Part shown: positions 31,614-41,381 of the stretch, piece by piece
Position numbering within the stretch: position 1 is the stretch's first letter
How the letters are laid out: each line of letters begins with the position of its first letter
Assembly (NCBI RefSeq): GCF_023278365.1
Contig: NZ_CP075338.1
Location: 682,001 to 746,000, forward strand
Direction: 5' to 3'
From: Epilithonimonas zeae
Lineage (GTDB): Bacteria > Bacteroidota > Bacteroidia > Flavobacteriales > Weeksellaceae
Length of the DNA: 64,000 bases
Position numbers and translations under genes: made by a program
The notes under the pieces: model-generated
Databases searched by the model: none
What the model was told of the DNA's origin: nothing
Seen by the model: only the letters and a program-made list of their open reading frames with translations

Positions 31614-33950
31614 ATGCAGACATTATCCCTGAAAACTGCTACCTCCGTAGCGGCGATTTGTTTTAGTTCCATTGTTTTTGCACAGCAGAAATATTCGGTA
31701 AGCGGAATAGTAAAAGATCAGAAAAACGGTGAATTGCTCATCGGTGTTTCTGTAAAAGTTGCAGAAGATCCTACCATTTCTGTTGTCGCCAACGAATACG
31801 GATTTTACTCACTTTCACTTCCGAAAGGCTCTTATACTTTGGTCGTTTCCAATCCGGGGTTTAAAGATTTTCAGCAGATTGTGAATGTTGAGGATGATGT
31901 GAAGCTTAATTTACAGCTCAATCAGGAAGGAAGTGATGAAAGAGTAAAAGAAATAGATGAAGTCGTCATTTCCGCAGTGAAAAAAGACAAAAATCTTTCA
32001 TCGGCACAAATGGGAACGGAAACCTTGAGCATTAAACAGATTGACAAACTTCCTGTTTTGTTTGGTGAAAAAGATGTGATGAAAACCATTCAGCTTTTGC
32101 CAGGAATTAAAAGCAACGGAGAAGGAAGCAGCGGATTTTCGGTAAGAGGTGGTGCAACCGATCAGAATTTGATTTTACTGGATGAAGCGGCAGTTTACAA
32201 TGCATCGCATTTGCTTGGATTCTTCAGTACCTTTAATAGCGATGCTTTGAAAGATGTAAGTATCATCAAAGGAAACAGTCCTGCTCAATACGGAGGTCGA
32301 CTTTCATCTGTTCTGGATGTCAAAATGAAAGACGGAAACAACAAAGATTACAACGTCAACGGAGGAATTGGTTTAATCAGCAGCAGATTGAGCGTGGAAG
32401 GGCCAATTCAGAAAGAAAAATCATCATTTATCGTTTCGGGAAGAAGAACGTACGCTGATTTATTTTTAAAAGCTACCGATGATTTTAAAGACAGCAAACT
32501 GTATTTTTATGATTTAAACTTAAAAGCCAATTATCAGATTAATGACAACAACCGTTTGTATTTGTCGGTATATTTTGGAAGAGATGTTTTAGGTTTGGGT
32601 GATACTTTCTCGACAGATTGGGGAAATACCACGGCAACTTTGCGCTGGAACAGTATTATCAACAGTAAATTATTTTCAAATACTTCATTTATCTACAGCA
32701 ACTACAATTATAATGTAAGTTTAAGCAGCAACAACAATACTTTCGGATTGGATTCGGAGATTGAAGACTGGAATTTGAAGCAGGATTTCTCTTGGTTTGC
32801 AGGAAATAAGCATAATGTAAAATTTGGTTTTCAGTCGATTTATCATACGATTACTCCAAGCAGTGCTTCCGGAACGAGTGTAAGCAGCTTTCCGAGAAAC
32901 CCGAGATATTCTTGGGAAAATGCAATTTATATTAATGATGATTTTAAAGCAACAGAAAAGCTGACCATCAATTACGGGGCAAGACTTTCAATATTCAGTG
33001 TTTTGGGTGGCGATACTTTTAATACTTACGAAAACGGAATTTTAACGAATTCTGAATATTTAGAAAAAGGAAAATTTGGTAAAACCTACATAAATCTTGA
33101 ACCGAGAATTACTGCGAATTACAGAATTAACGAAGTAAGCAGTGTGAAAGGTGGTTATTCCCGAAACACGCAGAATTTACACCTTTTAAGTAACAGCGGA
33201 AGTGGAAATCCAACCGATCAGTGGATTGGAAGCAGCTACACGGTAAAACCTGAAATTGCAGACCAGATCAGTGCAGGTTACAGCCGAAATTTCAACAACA
33301 ATAATTATGAATTGAATGCTGAGATTTATTACAAATCGATGCAGAATCAGATTGATTATAAAAACGGTGCGCAAATCAGTTTTGATACGGCAGCAGACGT
33401 AGAAAGCGAATTGTTGTTCGGAAAAGGAAGAGCGTACGGTTTGGAATTAATTGCCAAAAAGAAAAGCGGAAAACTAACGGGCTGGATTTCTTATACTTTA
33501 TCTAAAACCGAGAGGAAAATCGAAGGAATCAACGACAATCAATGGTATAATGCGAGACAGGATAAAACGCACGATCTTTCTGTTGTCGCAACTTATCAGT
33601 TAAATCCAAAGTGGTCTTTTTCCGGATTATTCCTTTACAGCACAGGAAATGCTGTGACTTTCCCAACCGGGAAATATGAACTGAACGGACAAACAGTTTT
33701 CCAGTACAGCAACAGAAACGCAGACAGAATGCCTGCTTATCACCGAATGGATCTGAGTGCAACCTATGAACCGGTTTCTACTAAACGCTGGAAAGGCTCC
33801 TGGTCATTCGGAATTTACAATGTATATGGCAGACAAAATGCGTACACCATTAATTTTGAAGACAATCCAGACAAGCCGGGAACGACGAGAGCAATGCAGA
33901 CTTCGTTATTCCGCTGGGTTCCGAACATTACGTATAACTTCAAATTTTAA
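31614..33950 (+). CDS. TonB-dependent outer-membrane receptor
   Basis: 778 residues. Signal peptide (cleavage after VFA at ~23), then a CarboxypepD-regulatory-like domain (YSVSGIVKDQKNGELLIGVS, ~27-110), a TonB plug (GSSGFSVRGGATDQNLILLD, then NPAQYGG-like SPAQYGGRLSSVLDVK) and a beta-barrel ending with WVPNITYNFKF, with the terminal aromatic required for barrel assembly. No SusD gene follows; a small lipoprotein does. This receptor-lipoprotein pair is common in flavobacteria, with substrates mostly unknown (siderophore, peptide or cofactor). Confidence 0.9.
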   Translation: MQTLSLKTATSVAAICFSSIVFAQQKYSVSGIVKDQKNGELLIGVSVKVAEDPTISVVANEYGFYSLSLPKGSYTLVVSNPGFKDFQQIVNVEDDVKLNLQLNQEGSDERVKEIDEVVISAVKKDKNLSSAQMGTETLSIKQIDKLPVLFGEKDVMKTIQLLPGIKSNGEGSSGFSVRGGATDQNLILLDEAAVYNASHLLGFFSTFNSDALKDVSIIKGNSPAQYGGRLSSVLDVKMKDGNNKDYNVNGGIGLISSRLSVEGPIQKEKSSFIVSGRRTYADLFLKATDDFKDSKLYFYDLNLKANYQINDNNRLYLSVYFGRDVLGLGDTFSTDWGNTTATLRWNSIINSKLFSNTSFIYSNYNYNVSLSSNNNTFGLDSEIEDWNLKQDFSWFAGNKHNVKFGFQSIYHTITPSSASGTSVSSFPRNPRYSWENAIYINDDFKATEKLTINYGARLSIFSVLGGDTFNTYENGILTNSEYLEKGKFGKTYINLEPRITANYRINEVSSVKGGYSRNTQNLHLLSNSGSGNPTDQWIGSSYTVKPEIADQISAGYSRNFNNNNYELNAEIYYKSMQNQIDYKNGAQISFDTAADVESELLFGKGRAYGLELIAKKKSGKLTGWISYTLSKTERKIEGINDNQWYNARQDKTHDLSVVATYQLNPKWSFSGLFLYSTGNAVTFPTGKYELNGQTVFQYSNRNADRMPAYHRMDLSATYEPVSTKRWKGSWSFGIYNVYGRQNAYTINFEDNPDKPGTTRAMQTSLFRWVPNITYNFKF

Positions 33951-33957
33951 TTTAGCT

Positions 33958-34761
33958 ATGAAAAATATATTTTTAATTATACTTTCATTATTTCTGGTCA
34001 CATCTTGCGAAAAAGAAATCGATCTCGATCTGGAAGATCAAAGTGGGAATATTGTGATTGAAGGAAATGTAACCGATCAGGCTGGTCCGTATTACGTCAA
34101 AATCACAAAATCTGTTGCATTTACTCAGGCGAATCAATATCCAGCAATAGAAAATGCACAGGTTGTTTTAAGCGACAATACCGGACAAACCGAAACTTTA
34201 CAATACATTGGAAACGGAAGATACCAAACATCAACTTTTGTAGGACAATCCGGAAGAACATACACTTTAAAAATTCAGGCAGAAGGAAAAGAATACACTT
34301 CAACAAGTACAATGCCTGAAGCGGTAACTTTTGATGGTCTTGAACAGGATTCTTTTATCGTTGGAGGTGAAACAAGTTATACGCTTTTACCCATTTTTAC
34401 AGATCCGCAAGCCCTAGGAAACCGTTATCTTTTTATTTATAATGTCAACAATCGCTCTAAGAGTAACTTTCAGGAATTTTCAGATAACATCAACAATGGA
34501 TTACCCAATCAAAGACCTTTGATATTACCCAATGATGACGAAGATGGAAGTGTGAAAGTTAAGGTGGGCGATACCATTAATGTAGAAATGCAGTGTATCG
34601 ACCAAAACGTTTATACTTTTTACTCTGCGCTTTTACAGCTTTCAAACGGTGGAGCCAATGGTGGCGTTACACCAGCAAATCCACCAAGTAATGTCAGCAA
34701 TGGTGCGTTGGGTTACTTTTCTGCACATACAGTAAGAAAAAGAAGTGCTATTATTAAATGA
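33958..34761 (+). CDS. DUF4249-type lipoprotein paired with the TonB receptor
   Basis: 267 residues from the ATG at 33958; an open frame reaches back into the receptor gene but the lipoprotein signal MKNIFLIILSLFLVTSC (Cys 17) fixes the start. Mature part begins EKEIDLDLEDQSGNIVIEGN, then VTDQAGPYYVKITKS, IENAQVVLSDN and YTLKIQAEGKEYTSTSTMPE, the order of strands seen in DUF4249 proteins. Probably a surface or periplasmic lipoprotein assisting the receptor. 7 bp after the receptor stop. Confidence 0.8.
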   Translation: MKNIFLIILSLFLVTSCEKEIDLDLEDQSGNIVIEGNVTDQAGPYYVKITKSVAFTQANQYPAIENAQVVLSDNTGQTETLQYIGNGRYQTSTFVGQSGRTYTLKIQAEGKEYTSTSTMPEAVTFDGLEQDSFIVGGETSYTLLPIFTDPQALGNRYLFIYNVNNRSKSNFQEFSDNINNGLPNQRPLILPNDDEDGSVKVKVGDTINVEMQCIDQNVYTFYSALLQLSNGGANGGVTPANPPSNVSNGALGYFSAHTVRKRSAIIK

Positions 34762-35469
34762 TTATTCTCCCAAATAAGCCTCTTCCAATACATCTATTTT
34801 AAACTTTTCAAAGAAAAAAAGATTCCAAATAATTAATTCAAAACCATAGAAGAAATCTTCTATCGGGATGGTTATAATTCTAAAACCAATGAAATCTTGA
34901 GGATTATAATTGACGATTGGGTTTTCCAAACCTGAACCTGTCAATATCCCATTGACAAGTAGAAATCCAGGCAAAAGAATCAAATAAATTGTAAACGCTT
35001 TTCCTATCCACTGCACATTTAAAACAAATCTTAATACAATCATACTGACTGCTAAAGTCAAAAATGTGATGAATGTATAGATCTTATCATAAAATAATAT
35101 AGCAAAAAAAATCGAAATTATTACAAATCCTAAAACAAAAACTTTATCACGCAAAGAATCCCAATCCATTGGGAAAAATTTAGTTAAACAATGATAAGTA
35201 AATATACAGGAAAAAGGAATACAGATAAAAAAAAGTAGTTCTTCAAGAGGTAATCCTAAAAATCTTATTCCAATCAAATAATCATTATTGAACCACCAAA
35301 CGCCCATTTTTGTAAACCATGCATCCCAAATTACAAATACGATTGCTACTAAAAGGGATGAAAGTAGAAAGGCACGGAAATGTTTGTGGAAGTTAATTTT
35401 TGGATGAAAAGAGAATATAAAGCAGATAATAACGGTGAAGAAATCAATCAGCAAATAGGTAAATTGCAT
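34762..35469 (-). CDS. Lycopene cyclase domain membrane protein (CrtYcd type)
   Basis: 235 residues from the ATG at 35469; the open frame reaches further upstream into crtZ, but the Met before QFTYLLIDFF is the usual start. About seven membrane helices. Two PxE-E/D motifs, LPLEE near 72-77 and IPIEDFF near 205, are the conserved acidic pairs of the heterodimeric-type lycopene cyclase, here fused in one chain. Converts lycopene to beta-carotene. Last gene of the carotenoid operon; its stop touches the stop of the convergent lipoprotein gene. Confidence 0.85.
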   Translation of the reverse strand: MQFTYLLIDFFTVIICFIFSFHPKINFHKHFRAFLLSSLLVAIVFVIWDAWFTKMGVWWFNNDYLIGIRFLGLPLEELLFFICIPFSCIFTYHCLTKFFPMDWDSLRDKVFVLGFVIISIFFAILFYDKIYTFITFLTLAVSMIVLRFVLNVQWIGKAFTIYLILLPGFLLVNGILTGSGLENPIVNYNPQDFIGFRIITIPIEDFFYGFELIIWNLFFFEKFKIDVLEEAYLGE

Positions 35470-35479
35470 TATATAATGG

Positions 35480-35935
35480 TTATTTTTTTTTATTGAAATA
35501 CATTTTGAAGTATTTGACAGGAACCCAAAGGAAACCGAAACATTCTCCGTGATCTTTTCCAAGATGTTTATGATGCTGTTTGTGAGCTCTTCTGATTGCA
35601 AGAAGATATGGATTTTGAGTGTTTTTTAAGATCTTAAATCTTTGGTGGATGAAGATATCATGGACAAAAAAATACGACATTCCATACAATGTTATTCCGA
35701 TGCCGATATAAAAGTAATAATTGAAATTTTGTGTACTTCCATAGTACATTAAAGCTATTGCCGGAATTGCAAAGATCACAAAAAAGTAATCGTTTTTTTC
35801 CAAAGGCGGATCTGTAGAATGATCGTGATGATCTCTGTGGAGTGACCAAAGAAAGCCGTGCATCACATATTTGTGAACACACCAGGTAAAGCCTTCCATC
35901 AAAAGAAAAGTTGCTAAAACAATCAGAAAATTCAT
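35480..35935 (-). CDS. crtZ: Beta-carotene hydroxylase
   Basis: 151 residues of the fatty-acid-hydroxylase/CrtZ type. His motifs for the di-iron site: HKYVMH (21-26), HRDHHDH (33-39), HDIFIHQR (~92-99) and HKQHHKH (~116-122), with four hydrophobic stretches. Adds the 3,3'-hydroxyls to give zeaxanthin. Overlaps the upstream SRPBCC gene by 4 bp and is 10 bp from the cyclase gene. Confidence 0.9.
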   Translation of the reverse strand: MNFLIVLATFLLMEGFTWCVHKYVMHGFLWSLHRDHHDHSTDPPLEKNDYFFVIFAIPAIALMYYGSTQNFNYYFYIGIGITLYGMSYFFVHDIFIHQRFKILKNTQNPYLLAIRRAHKQHHKHLGKDHGECFGFLWVPVKYFKMYFNKKK

Positions 35936-36405
35936 GAAGCTTCTCTTTTTTGATTGAATAATAATTCTAAAACCTCTTTCCTATAATCAAAAATGTGATG
36001 TAGCTTTTTCTTTACAAAAAGGTTGTGAGCGATTTCTCCAAGAAAACCAAAAGGCAACTCATAATCCACCACATCTTTTACAAGAACACCTTCATCATTT
36101 TCTACAAACTCGTGGTAATGATGCCACAATTTATAAGGACCTTTTACCTGAAAATCTATGAAACTCTTCAAATAATCTACTTTTATAATTTCTGTCTGCC
36201 AATCCATTTTTATATTGAACAAAGGAGAAACGTGATAATCTATTATCATTCCTTCAAAAATATCATCGTTCTCTAATTGTGTAAGCACAGTGAAGTTCAT
36301 ATCTTTGGGAGTGATTACAGAAAGATTATTAGCGGAGGAAAAAAAGTCCCAGGCTTTCTCAATATTACAATTCAGTTGTTGTTCTCTTTTCAATTGGTGT
36401 TTCAT
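35932..36405 (-). CDS. SRPBCC-fold lipid-binding-like protein in the carotenoid operon
   Basis: 157 residues with the START/Bet v1-like pattern: REQQLNCNIEKAWDFFSSAN, then LSVITPKDMNFTV and VDYELPFGFLGEIAHNLFVK. Helix-grip folds bind hydrophobic ligands. Location between crtB and crtZ with overlapping ends suggests carotenoid or pigment-lipid handling, which is inference. Similar genes sit in other flavobacterial carotenoid clusters. Confidence 0.8.
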   Translation of the reverse strand: MKHQLKREQQLNCNIEKAWDFFSSANNLSVITPKDMNFTVLTQLENDDIFEGMIIDYHVSPLFNIKMDWQTEIIKVDYLKSFIDFQVKGPYKLWHHYHEFVENDEGVLVKDVVDYELPFGFLGEIAHNLFVKKKLHHIFDYRKEVLELLFNQKREAS

Positions 36406-36484
36406 TTTCTTTCATTTAATTTACAATATCAGGATTGATAAAGTAATATTTGTGCATTTTTGACTAAACAAAATCAGTTCCAAA

Positions 36485-37318
36485 TTATATGGAAAACTTA
36501 TATTCTACATAACAGCCCATCATTAATGATATTTTCCGACTGTTAGAAATTCGGATTCTTTGATTAATAATCTTATTGGCTGATGTTTTTTTGATTTTAT
36601 TGAATAACGAAACATAATATCTGTAAGCTAAGTAAACCCCAAATCTGGAAGAGTTAGGCAGTTTTTTAATCCCTTCTAAAGCTTGGGAAAATTCGTGTTC
36701 TATTTCTTTTTCAATTTCCGATTTTACATTTTGGTCAAAAGAAGTAATATCAACATTTGGGAAATAAGTTCTTCCCAAGATTTCATAATCGTCCTTCATA
36801 TCTCGCAGGAAATTCACTTTTTGGAAAGCAGAACCCAAAATCATTGCAGAAGGTTTCAATTTTTCAAATTCTTCTTTATCACCATCAACAAAAATCTGGA
36901 GACACATCAAACCAACAACTTCTGCCGAGCCAAGAATATATTCTTTATACAAATCAGAATTATAATCAATCTTGTGAAGATCCATCTCCATACTTCTGAG
37001 AAACTGATTGATTAACTGATAATCAATTTCATATTTGTGAACTGTTTCCTGAAACGACTGCAGAATAGGATTAAGAGAAATTTTTTCTTCCAAAGCTAAC
37101 ATTGTTTCATCTCGAAATCTGGAAAGTAATTTTTGTTTATCAAAACCGTGAAAGCTATCGACAATCTCGTCTGCCAGTCGAACGTAACCATAAATGGCGT
37201 AAATACAATTTCTAATTTTTGGTGACAATGCCAAAATACCCAACGAAAAACTGGTGCTGTATTGTTTTGTGGTCGTTTTGCTTACTTTGTAAGAAAGTTC
37301 GTCAAATAATTTTTTCAT
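36485..37318 (-). CDS. crtB: Phytoene synthase
   Basis: 277 residues. Both Asp-rich signatures of squalene/phytoene synthases are present: RLADEIVDSFHGFD (DxxxD, ~46-59) and LRDMKDDYEILGRTYFP (~167-184), plus YCxxS-like SFSLGILALS at the start. Condenses two geranylgeranyl diphosphates to phytoene. Starts 5 bp after the crtI stop. Confidence 0.92.
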   Translation of the reverse strand: MKKLFDELSYKVSKTTTKQYSTSFSLGILALSPKIRNCIYAIYGYVRLADEIVDSFHGFDKQKLLSRFRDETMLALEEKISLNPILQSFQETVHKYEIDYQLINQFLRSMEMDLHKIDYNSDLYKEYILGSAEVVGLMCLQIFVDGDKEEFEKLKPSAMILGSAFQKVNFLRDMKDDYEILGRTYFPNVDITSFDQNVKSEIEKEIEHEFSQALEGIKKLPNSSRFGVYLAYRYYVSLFNKIKKTSANKIINQRIRISNSRKISLMMGCYVEYKFSI

Positions 37319-37323
37319 AGTAG

Positions 37324-38793
37324 TTATTTTTTGTTGGCTTCTATTGCTGCTATTTTTCCTGAAATTATCGATGGTGGAACACCGGGTCCCGGAACTGTCA
37401 ATTGCCCTGTGTAAAAGAGATTCTTGATCTTTTTATTTTTTAAAGATGGTTTTAAAACTGCTGTTTGCGACAAAGTGTTTGCTAAACCATAAGCATTCCC
37501 TTCATAAGCATTGTAGTCATTAACAAAATCATTTATGCAGTAACTTCTTTTATAATCTATTATGGATAGAAGATTAATAGTCTTTGTGTGTTTTTCCAAT
37601 CGTGCTATCATCTCCAGAAAATATTTTTCTCTCATTTCCTCAGAATCTTTGATTCCCGTTGCGATTGGCATTAGTAAAAAAACATTCTCGCCATTTTCAG
37701 GTGCCAGATTATTATCCGTTTTAGATGGGCAACAAACATAGAATAGTGGTTTTGATGGCCATTTTTTATCATCATAGATTTCTTTGGTGTGGAGATCCAA
37801 TTCGTTTTCAAAGAACAATGTATGATGTTTAAGATTCGGGATTTTTCCTTTGAAACCGAGATAAAATATCAAACAAGAAGGCGCAAAAGTCTTCTTTTTC
37901 CAATATTTCTCATCGTAATTTCTGTATTCTTTGGGGATTAGTTTTGATTCTGTGTGATGATAATCAGAGGAAGCAATAATTGTGTCAAACTTCAAGGTTT
38001 TTCCATTAACAATGATTCCGGAAGCTTTTTTATCTTCAATAATGATTTGTTCCACATTAGAATTAAGATGAAATTTCACACCTTGATCAGTAGCAATTTC
38101 AGACATCGCTTCAATCACTTTGATGAAACCGCCCATCGGATACCAAGTTCCTAATTTATATCCTCCATAATTCATCAGGCTATACAAAGCCGGAATATCT
38201 TTTGGTGCTGCACCTAAAAAAATTACAGGAAATTCCATCAAAGTAATCAGTTTCGGATTAGAAAAATATTTTCTTACGAATTGATGGAAATTTGACAATA
38301 AATCCAATTTCAAAGCACTTTTTGCAATCTTCGGAGAAACAAATTCAAACCAAGAAAAACAGGGCTTGTTTACGAAATCCTTCATCCCAACTTCATATTT
38401 ATATTGGGCGTCTTTCATAAAATCATCCAGTTTCTCTCCGGCACCTTTTTCAGTTTGTTCAAAAAGGATTTTCATCTCTTCATAACTTTCCGGAATAGCC
38501 ATCAAACCATCTGAAAAAACCATTTCGAATTGTGGATTAAGTGGAATCAATTCATAAAAATCAGACGCTTTTTTTGCAAAATCATTAAAAAAATTTTCGA
38601 TAATATCAGGCATCCAATACCAACTCGGGCCCATATCGAAAGTATATCCATTTTCTGTCTGGAAACTTCTTGCACGTCCGCCCAAACTGTTGTTCTTCTC
38701 AAAAACGTGAACTTCATTCCCCATTTTCGAAGCATAAGCAGCAGCAGATAAGCCTGAAAATCCCGAACCGATAATTGCTATTTTTTTCTTCAT
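37324..38793 (-). CDS. crtI: Phytoene desaturase (CrtI type)
   Basis: 489 residues. FAD motif IAIIGSGFSGLSAAAYASKM near residue 5, then VFEKNNSLGGRARSF; C-terminal FYTGQLTVPGPGVPPSIISG is the bacterial-type phytoene desaturase signature. Converts phytoene to lycopene in four steps. Overlaps the marR-type gene by 4 bp. Confidence 0.93.
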   Translation of the reverse strand: MKKKIAIIGSGFSGLSAAAYASKMGNEVHVFEKNNSLGGRARSFQTENGYTFDMGPSWYWMPDIIENFFNDFAKKASDFYELIPLNPQFEMVFSDGLMAIPESYEEMKILFEQTEKGAGEKLDDFMKDAQYKYEVGMKDFVNKPCFSWFEFVSPKIAKSALKLDLLSNFHQFVRKYFSNPKLITLMEFPVIFLGAAPKDIPALYSLMNYGGYKLGTWYPMGGFIKVIEAMSEIATDQGVKFHLNSNVEQIIIEDKKASGIIVNGKTLKFDTIIASSDYHHTESKLIPKEYRNYDEKYWKKKTFAPSCLIFYLGFKGKIPNLKHHTLFFENELDLHTKEIYDDKKWPSKPLFYVCCPSKTDNNLAPENGENVFLLMPIATGIKDSEEMREKYFLEMIARLEKHTKTINLLSIIDYKRSYCINDFVNDYNAYEGNAYGLANTLSQTAVLKPSLKNKKIKNLFYTGQLTVPGPGVPPSIISGKIAAIEANKK

Positions 38794-39470
38794 AATTTAT
38801 CTTTACCCAAAAAATAATCTTTGTAAACCGTGTCCAAAAGTTTCTGACTTTCAATATTTCTGGAAAAAATAGGATGATGGAATTTATCAAGTTTATCCAA
38901 AATTTTTATCAGTTCAATCTTTTCCTGATAATTAAGATTTCCAGTAACAATATTGGTAGCGTTCCGGATTTTATCCATTTGTAATTCCAGAGTATATAAA
39001 CCTTTTTCAGTAATTTTCAGAACTTTGGTTCTTTTGTCGGTTGGTGAATTAGTTTGCTCCACCCAGCCTTGTTTTATAAGTCTGTTGATAATAAGAATAC
39101 CTGTTGACTTGTCCTGAATATTCTTCTTAATCAATTCCATTTTCGTCATGGTTCCGGACGCTTTGAGATTGATTAAATAAATAAATTCTTCCTGAGTGTT
39201 GAATTCCGAATCGGAAATAGCAGATTTGGAATAGGTTTTAGCGTATCGGTTAAGATGAACCAGCAAAGTGCTGATAACACTTTCCGGCGTTCTTCCGTTT
39301 TCTTTACCTTCCCAAACTGGTTCATCGTTAACTGACTGTATTCTGCTGACCTCCTTATCGTAAATCCAATGTTTAAATCCATCGATATCATTAGAATAAC
39401 TCTCTTTTGTGTTTTCAGAATCAAATTTTTCTAGAAGTTGAATAGTGTCTTTTATTATTTTAAAATTCAT
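38790..39470 (-). CDS. MarR-family regulator at the head of the carotenoid operon
   Basis: 226 residues from the ATG at 39470; an upstream in-frame TTG-type start at 39503 is possible but unneeded. Winged-helix core FIYLINLKASGTMTKMELIK, then STGILIINRLIKQGWVEQTN and SPTDKRTKVLKITEKG with the wing D-R residues. The N-terminal ~95 residues are longer than in classic MarR. Being the first gene of a tight operon, it probably controls carotenoid genes and itself. Confidence 0.87.
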   Translation of the reverse strand: MNFKIIKDTIQLLEKFDSENTKESYSNDIDGFKHWIYDKEVSRIQSVNDEPVWEGKENGRTPESVISTLLVHLNRYAKTYSKSAISDSEFNTQEEFIYLINLKASGTMTKMELIKKNIQDKSTGILIINRLIKQGWVEQTNSPTDKRTKVLKITEKGLYTLELQMDKIRNATNIVTGNLNYQEKIELIKILDKLDKFHHPIFSRNIESQKLLDTVYKDYFLGKDKL

Positions 39471-39684
39471 ATTTGCATTTATAATAGTTAAAAAAAATAC
39501 CAATAATCATACCTAAATACTATATAAATACACTTTATTTGGTTCTCTTTTATAGATTATTTTAAAATTTCTTAAATCATAAATTCATTTTCTTAAAAAA
39601 GTATTAAAAACTTTAAAGTTTTAAAATTTTTTGTATTTGTGGAATTGTACTTGCGATATACTTCACAACTTAAAATAAAAGGTT

Positions 39685-40194
39685 ATGAAAACGAATATGA
39701 AAATTAAGGGACTATTATTAGGGTTCTCATTAATGACAGTAGGAATGATTAGTGCCCAAACTAGTCCGGCAACCAATGCAGAGATAGAAACGCTTAATCA
39801 AAAAATAGTTACAAATCCAAGTGATACAGAAGCTTTGGTAGGGTTGGCAACAGCTTATCAAAATGCAAATGATTGGACATCTGCTATTGCAACCTGGAAC
39901 AAAATCACAGCAATCTTACCAGATTGGGCTCCTGCATATTACAGTATAGGTTATGCCAATCAATCAGCTAAAAATAATGCTGGTGCAAAAGCTGCTTACG
40001 AGCAATATATTGCTAAAGTTAAACCAGAAGAAGTGGATGCTGCGAAGCAAAACTTAGCTTATGCATATTTCTTCATCGCTTTCCAAGACAAGGATACAGA
40101 TAAGGAAAAAGCAAAACAATATGTCGCAAAATCTTTGCAGTATGACAGCTCAAACCAAGATGCGCTTAACCTAAGCAAAAGCTTGATGAACTAG
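39685..40194 (+). CDS. Exported TPR protein
   Basis: 169 residues: signal peptide (cleaved near ISAQ, residue ~25), then three TPR units: NPSDTEALVGLATAYQNAND, LPDWAPAYYSIGYANQSAKN with GAKAAYEQYIAK, and AAKQNLAYAYFFIAFQDKDT with SLQYDSSNQDAL. Periplasmic protein-protein interaction module. Divergent from the carotenoid operon; partner unknown. Confidence 0.82.
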   Translation: MKTNMKIKGLLLGFSLMTVGMISAQTSPATNAEIETLNQKIVTNPSDTEALVGLATAYQNANDWTSAIATWNKITAILPDWAPAYYSIGYANQSAKNNAGAKAAYEQYIAKVKPEEVDAAKQNLAYAYFFIAFQDKDTDKEKAKQYVAKSLQYDSSNQDALNLSKSLMN

Positions 40195-40216
40195 GAATCA
40201 AATTTTTCAATCATAG

Positions 40217-40249
40217 AAAAGACGCTTATTATAAGCGTCTTTTTATTTT
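40217..40249. terminator. Bidirectional terminator between convergent genes
   Basis: Stem AAAAGACGCTTA / TAAGCGTCTTTT with a tiny loop and T/A runs on both sides. Serves the TPR gene and, on the minus strand, lies within reach of the next gene's 3' end at 40248. Confidence 0.8.
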
Positions 40250-41174
40250 ATAAGTTCTCTGCAGAATCTTTGTTTGGTGGGTTATGATTTCCGTTACCAT
40301 ATTTCTTTTTATATAAATAATAACCAATGCCGCCAATCAGGAAAACCGGCCAAAAGGGTAGAAGGAAGAGTAAAATATCTCCAATAACTTTCCAACCGGA
40401 AGAAATCGCATCTGCAGATTTTTCTCCAAAACTTTGATTTGCAGATTCTTTTGGCTTCAGATGATTATCGTACAAAGTGATGTCCAGGCTGCAAAGTTTA
40501 TTAGGATTGTAAGAATCACCTTTGACTTCTAAATTTTTGTTATGGAGACTACCCAACATTGATAAATCTTCTACCAAATAATCGAACTTATCATAAGGAA
40601 CTTTTGTCGTCAGATATAAAGTCTGAAACTCATCATTGCTCACCAGATTTTCTGTATTGATGATTCCATCATATTTTCTGATAATATCTCTCACCGATTG
40701 TTTTGCCAGAGAAATATCGTCTACATTTAGTTCTACAGAACCATTTTTCACCATTGCGTTAACTGGCGCAACTGGTTCTTTTTTTACGGGTTTGTCTTTG
40801 TAGATAACTTTGGTGACGGTTTTCGGTTTTGGGATTTCTTTTTTGATTTTCTCTTGAATAGAATCAATCGTTGTTGCCACTTTTTTATCTTCGATATCTT
40901 TTTTGAATTTTTCAACATTTTCAGAAATAGAATCGATTTTATTTTTGCTATTCTCGAATGCTTTTTCGATTTCCTCTTTATTTTTAATCAAATCTTTAGC
41001 TTTCAAATTCACTGAATCCAAAACGGAATTGGTATCAAGATTATTTACAGTTTCAGAAGCTTTATCAATCAAAGAATCTGCACTGGCGATTGTATTATTA
41101 GCTTCCTGTAAATCTGCTTTTTTACACATCGTAAGTGTGCTCAAAATAACGGCGGTCAATATTAATTTTTTCAT
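40248..41174 (-). CDS. DUF4349-type lipoprotein with C-terminal membrane segment
   Basis: 308 residues. Lipobox STLTMC (Cys 17) after MKKLILTAVIL. A Lys/Glu/Asp-rich coiled-coil region (~25-115), a Pro-rich linker, then a domain with VKNGSVELNVDDISLAKQSV and KVPYDKFDYLVEDLSMLG, which is the DUF4349 pattern, and one membrane helix (ILLFLLPFWPVFLIGGIGYY) near the end followed by basic residues. Both ends membrane-bound, coiled coil outside; function unknown. Confidence 0.78.
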   Translation of the reverse strand: MKKLILTAVILSTLTMCKKADLQEANNTIASADSLIDKASETVNNLDTNSVLDSVNLKAKDLIKNKEEIEKAFENSKNKIDSISENVEKFKKDIEDKKVATTIDSIQEKIKKEIPKPKTVTKVIYKDKPVKKEPVAPVNAMVKNGSVELNVDDISLAKQSVRDIIRKYDGIINTENLVSNDEFQTLYLTTKVPYDKFDYLVEDLSMLGSLHNKNLEVKGDSYNPNKLCSLDITLYDNHLKPKESANQSFGEKSADAISSGWKVIGDILLFLLPFWPVFLIGGIGYYLYKKKYGNGNHNPPNKDSAENL

Positions 41175-41381
41175 TGGGATAATTTTATGATGTAAAGCTA
41201 TCCAACAACGAAAAGAATGATTTGTAAATGAATCCGAAACTTTTTGTAATTTTTTAAGTGGATGAAAATCAGATATTTAAATTGATTTTACAAATGATTT
41301 ACAAAAGTTAAGAATGAAATTTTAAAGTTTAAAAGAGGATTTTACCGAATTAATTCTAAATTGCTTCTCAAACTAAATGTG

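Noticed and set aside
33757-33957. Upstream extension of the lipoprotein gene into the TonB receptor
   Set aside because: The lipoprotein signal peptide begins at 33958; the extension is an alternate frame of the receptor gene.
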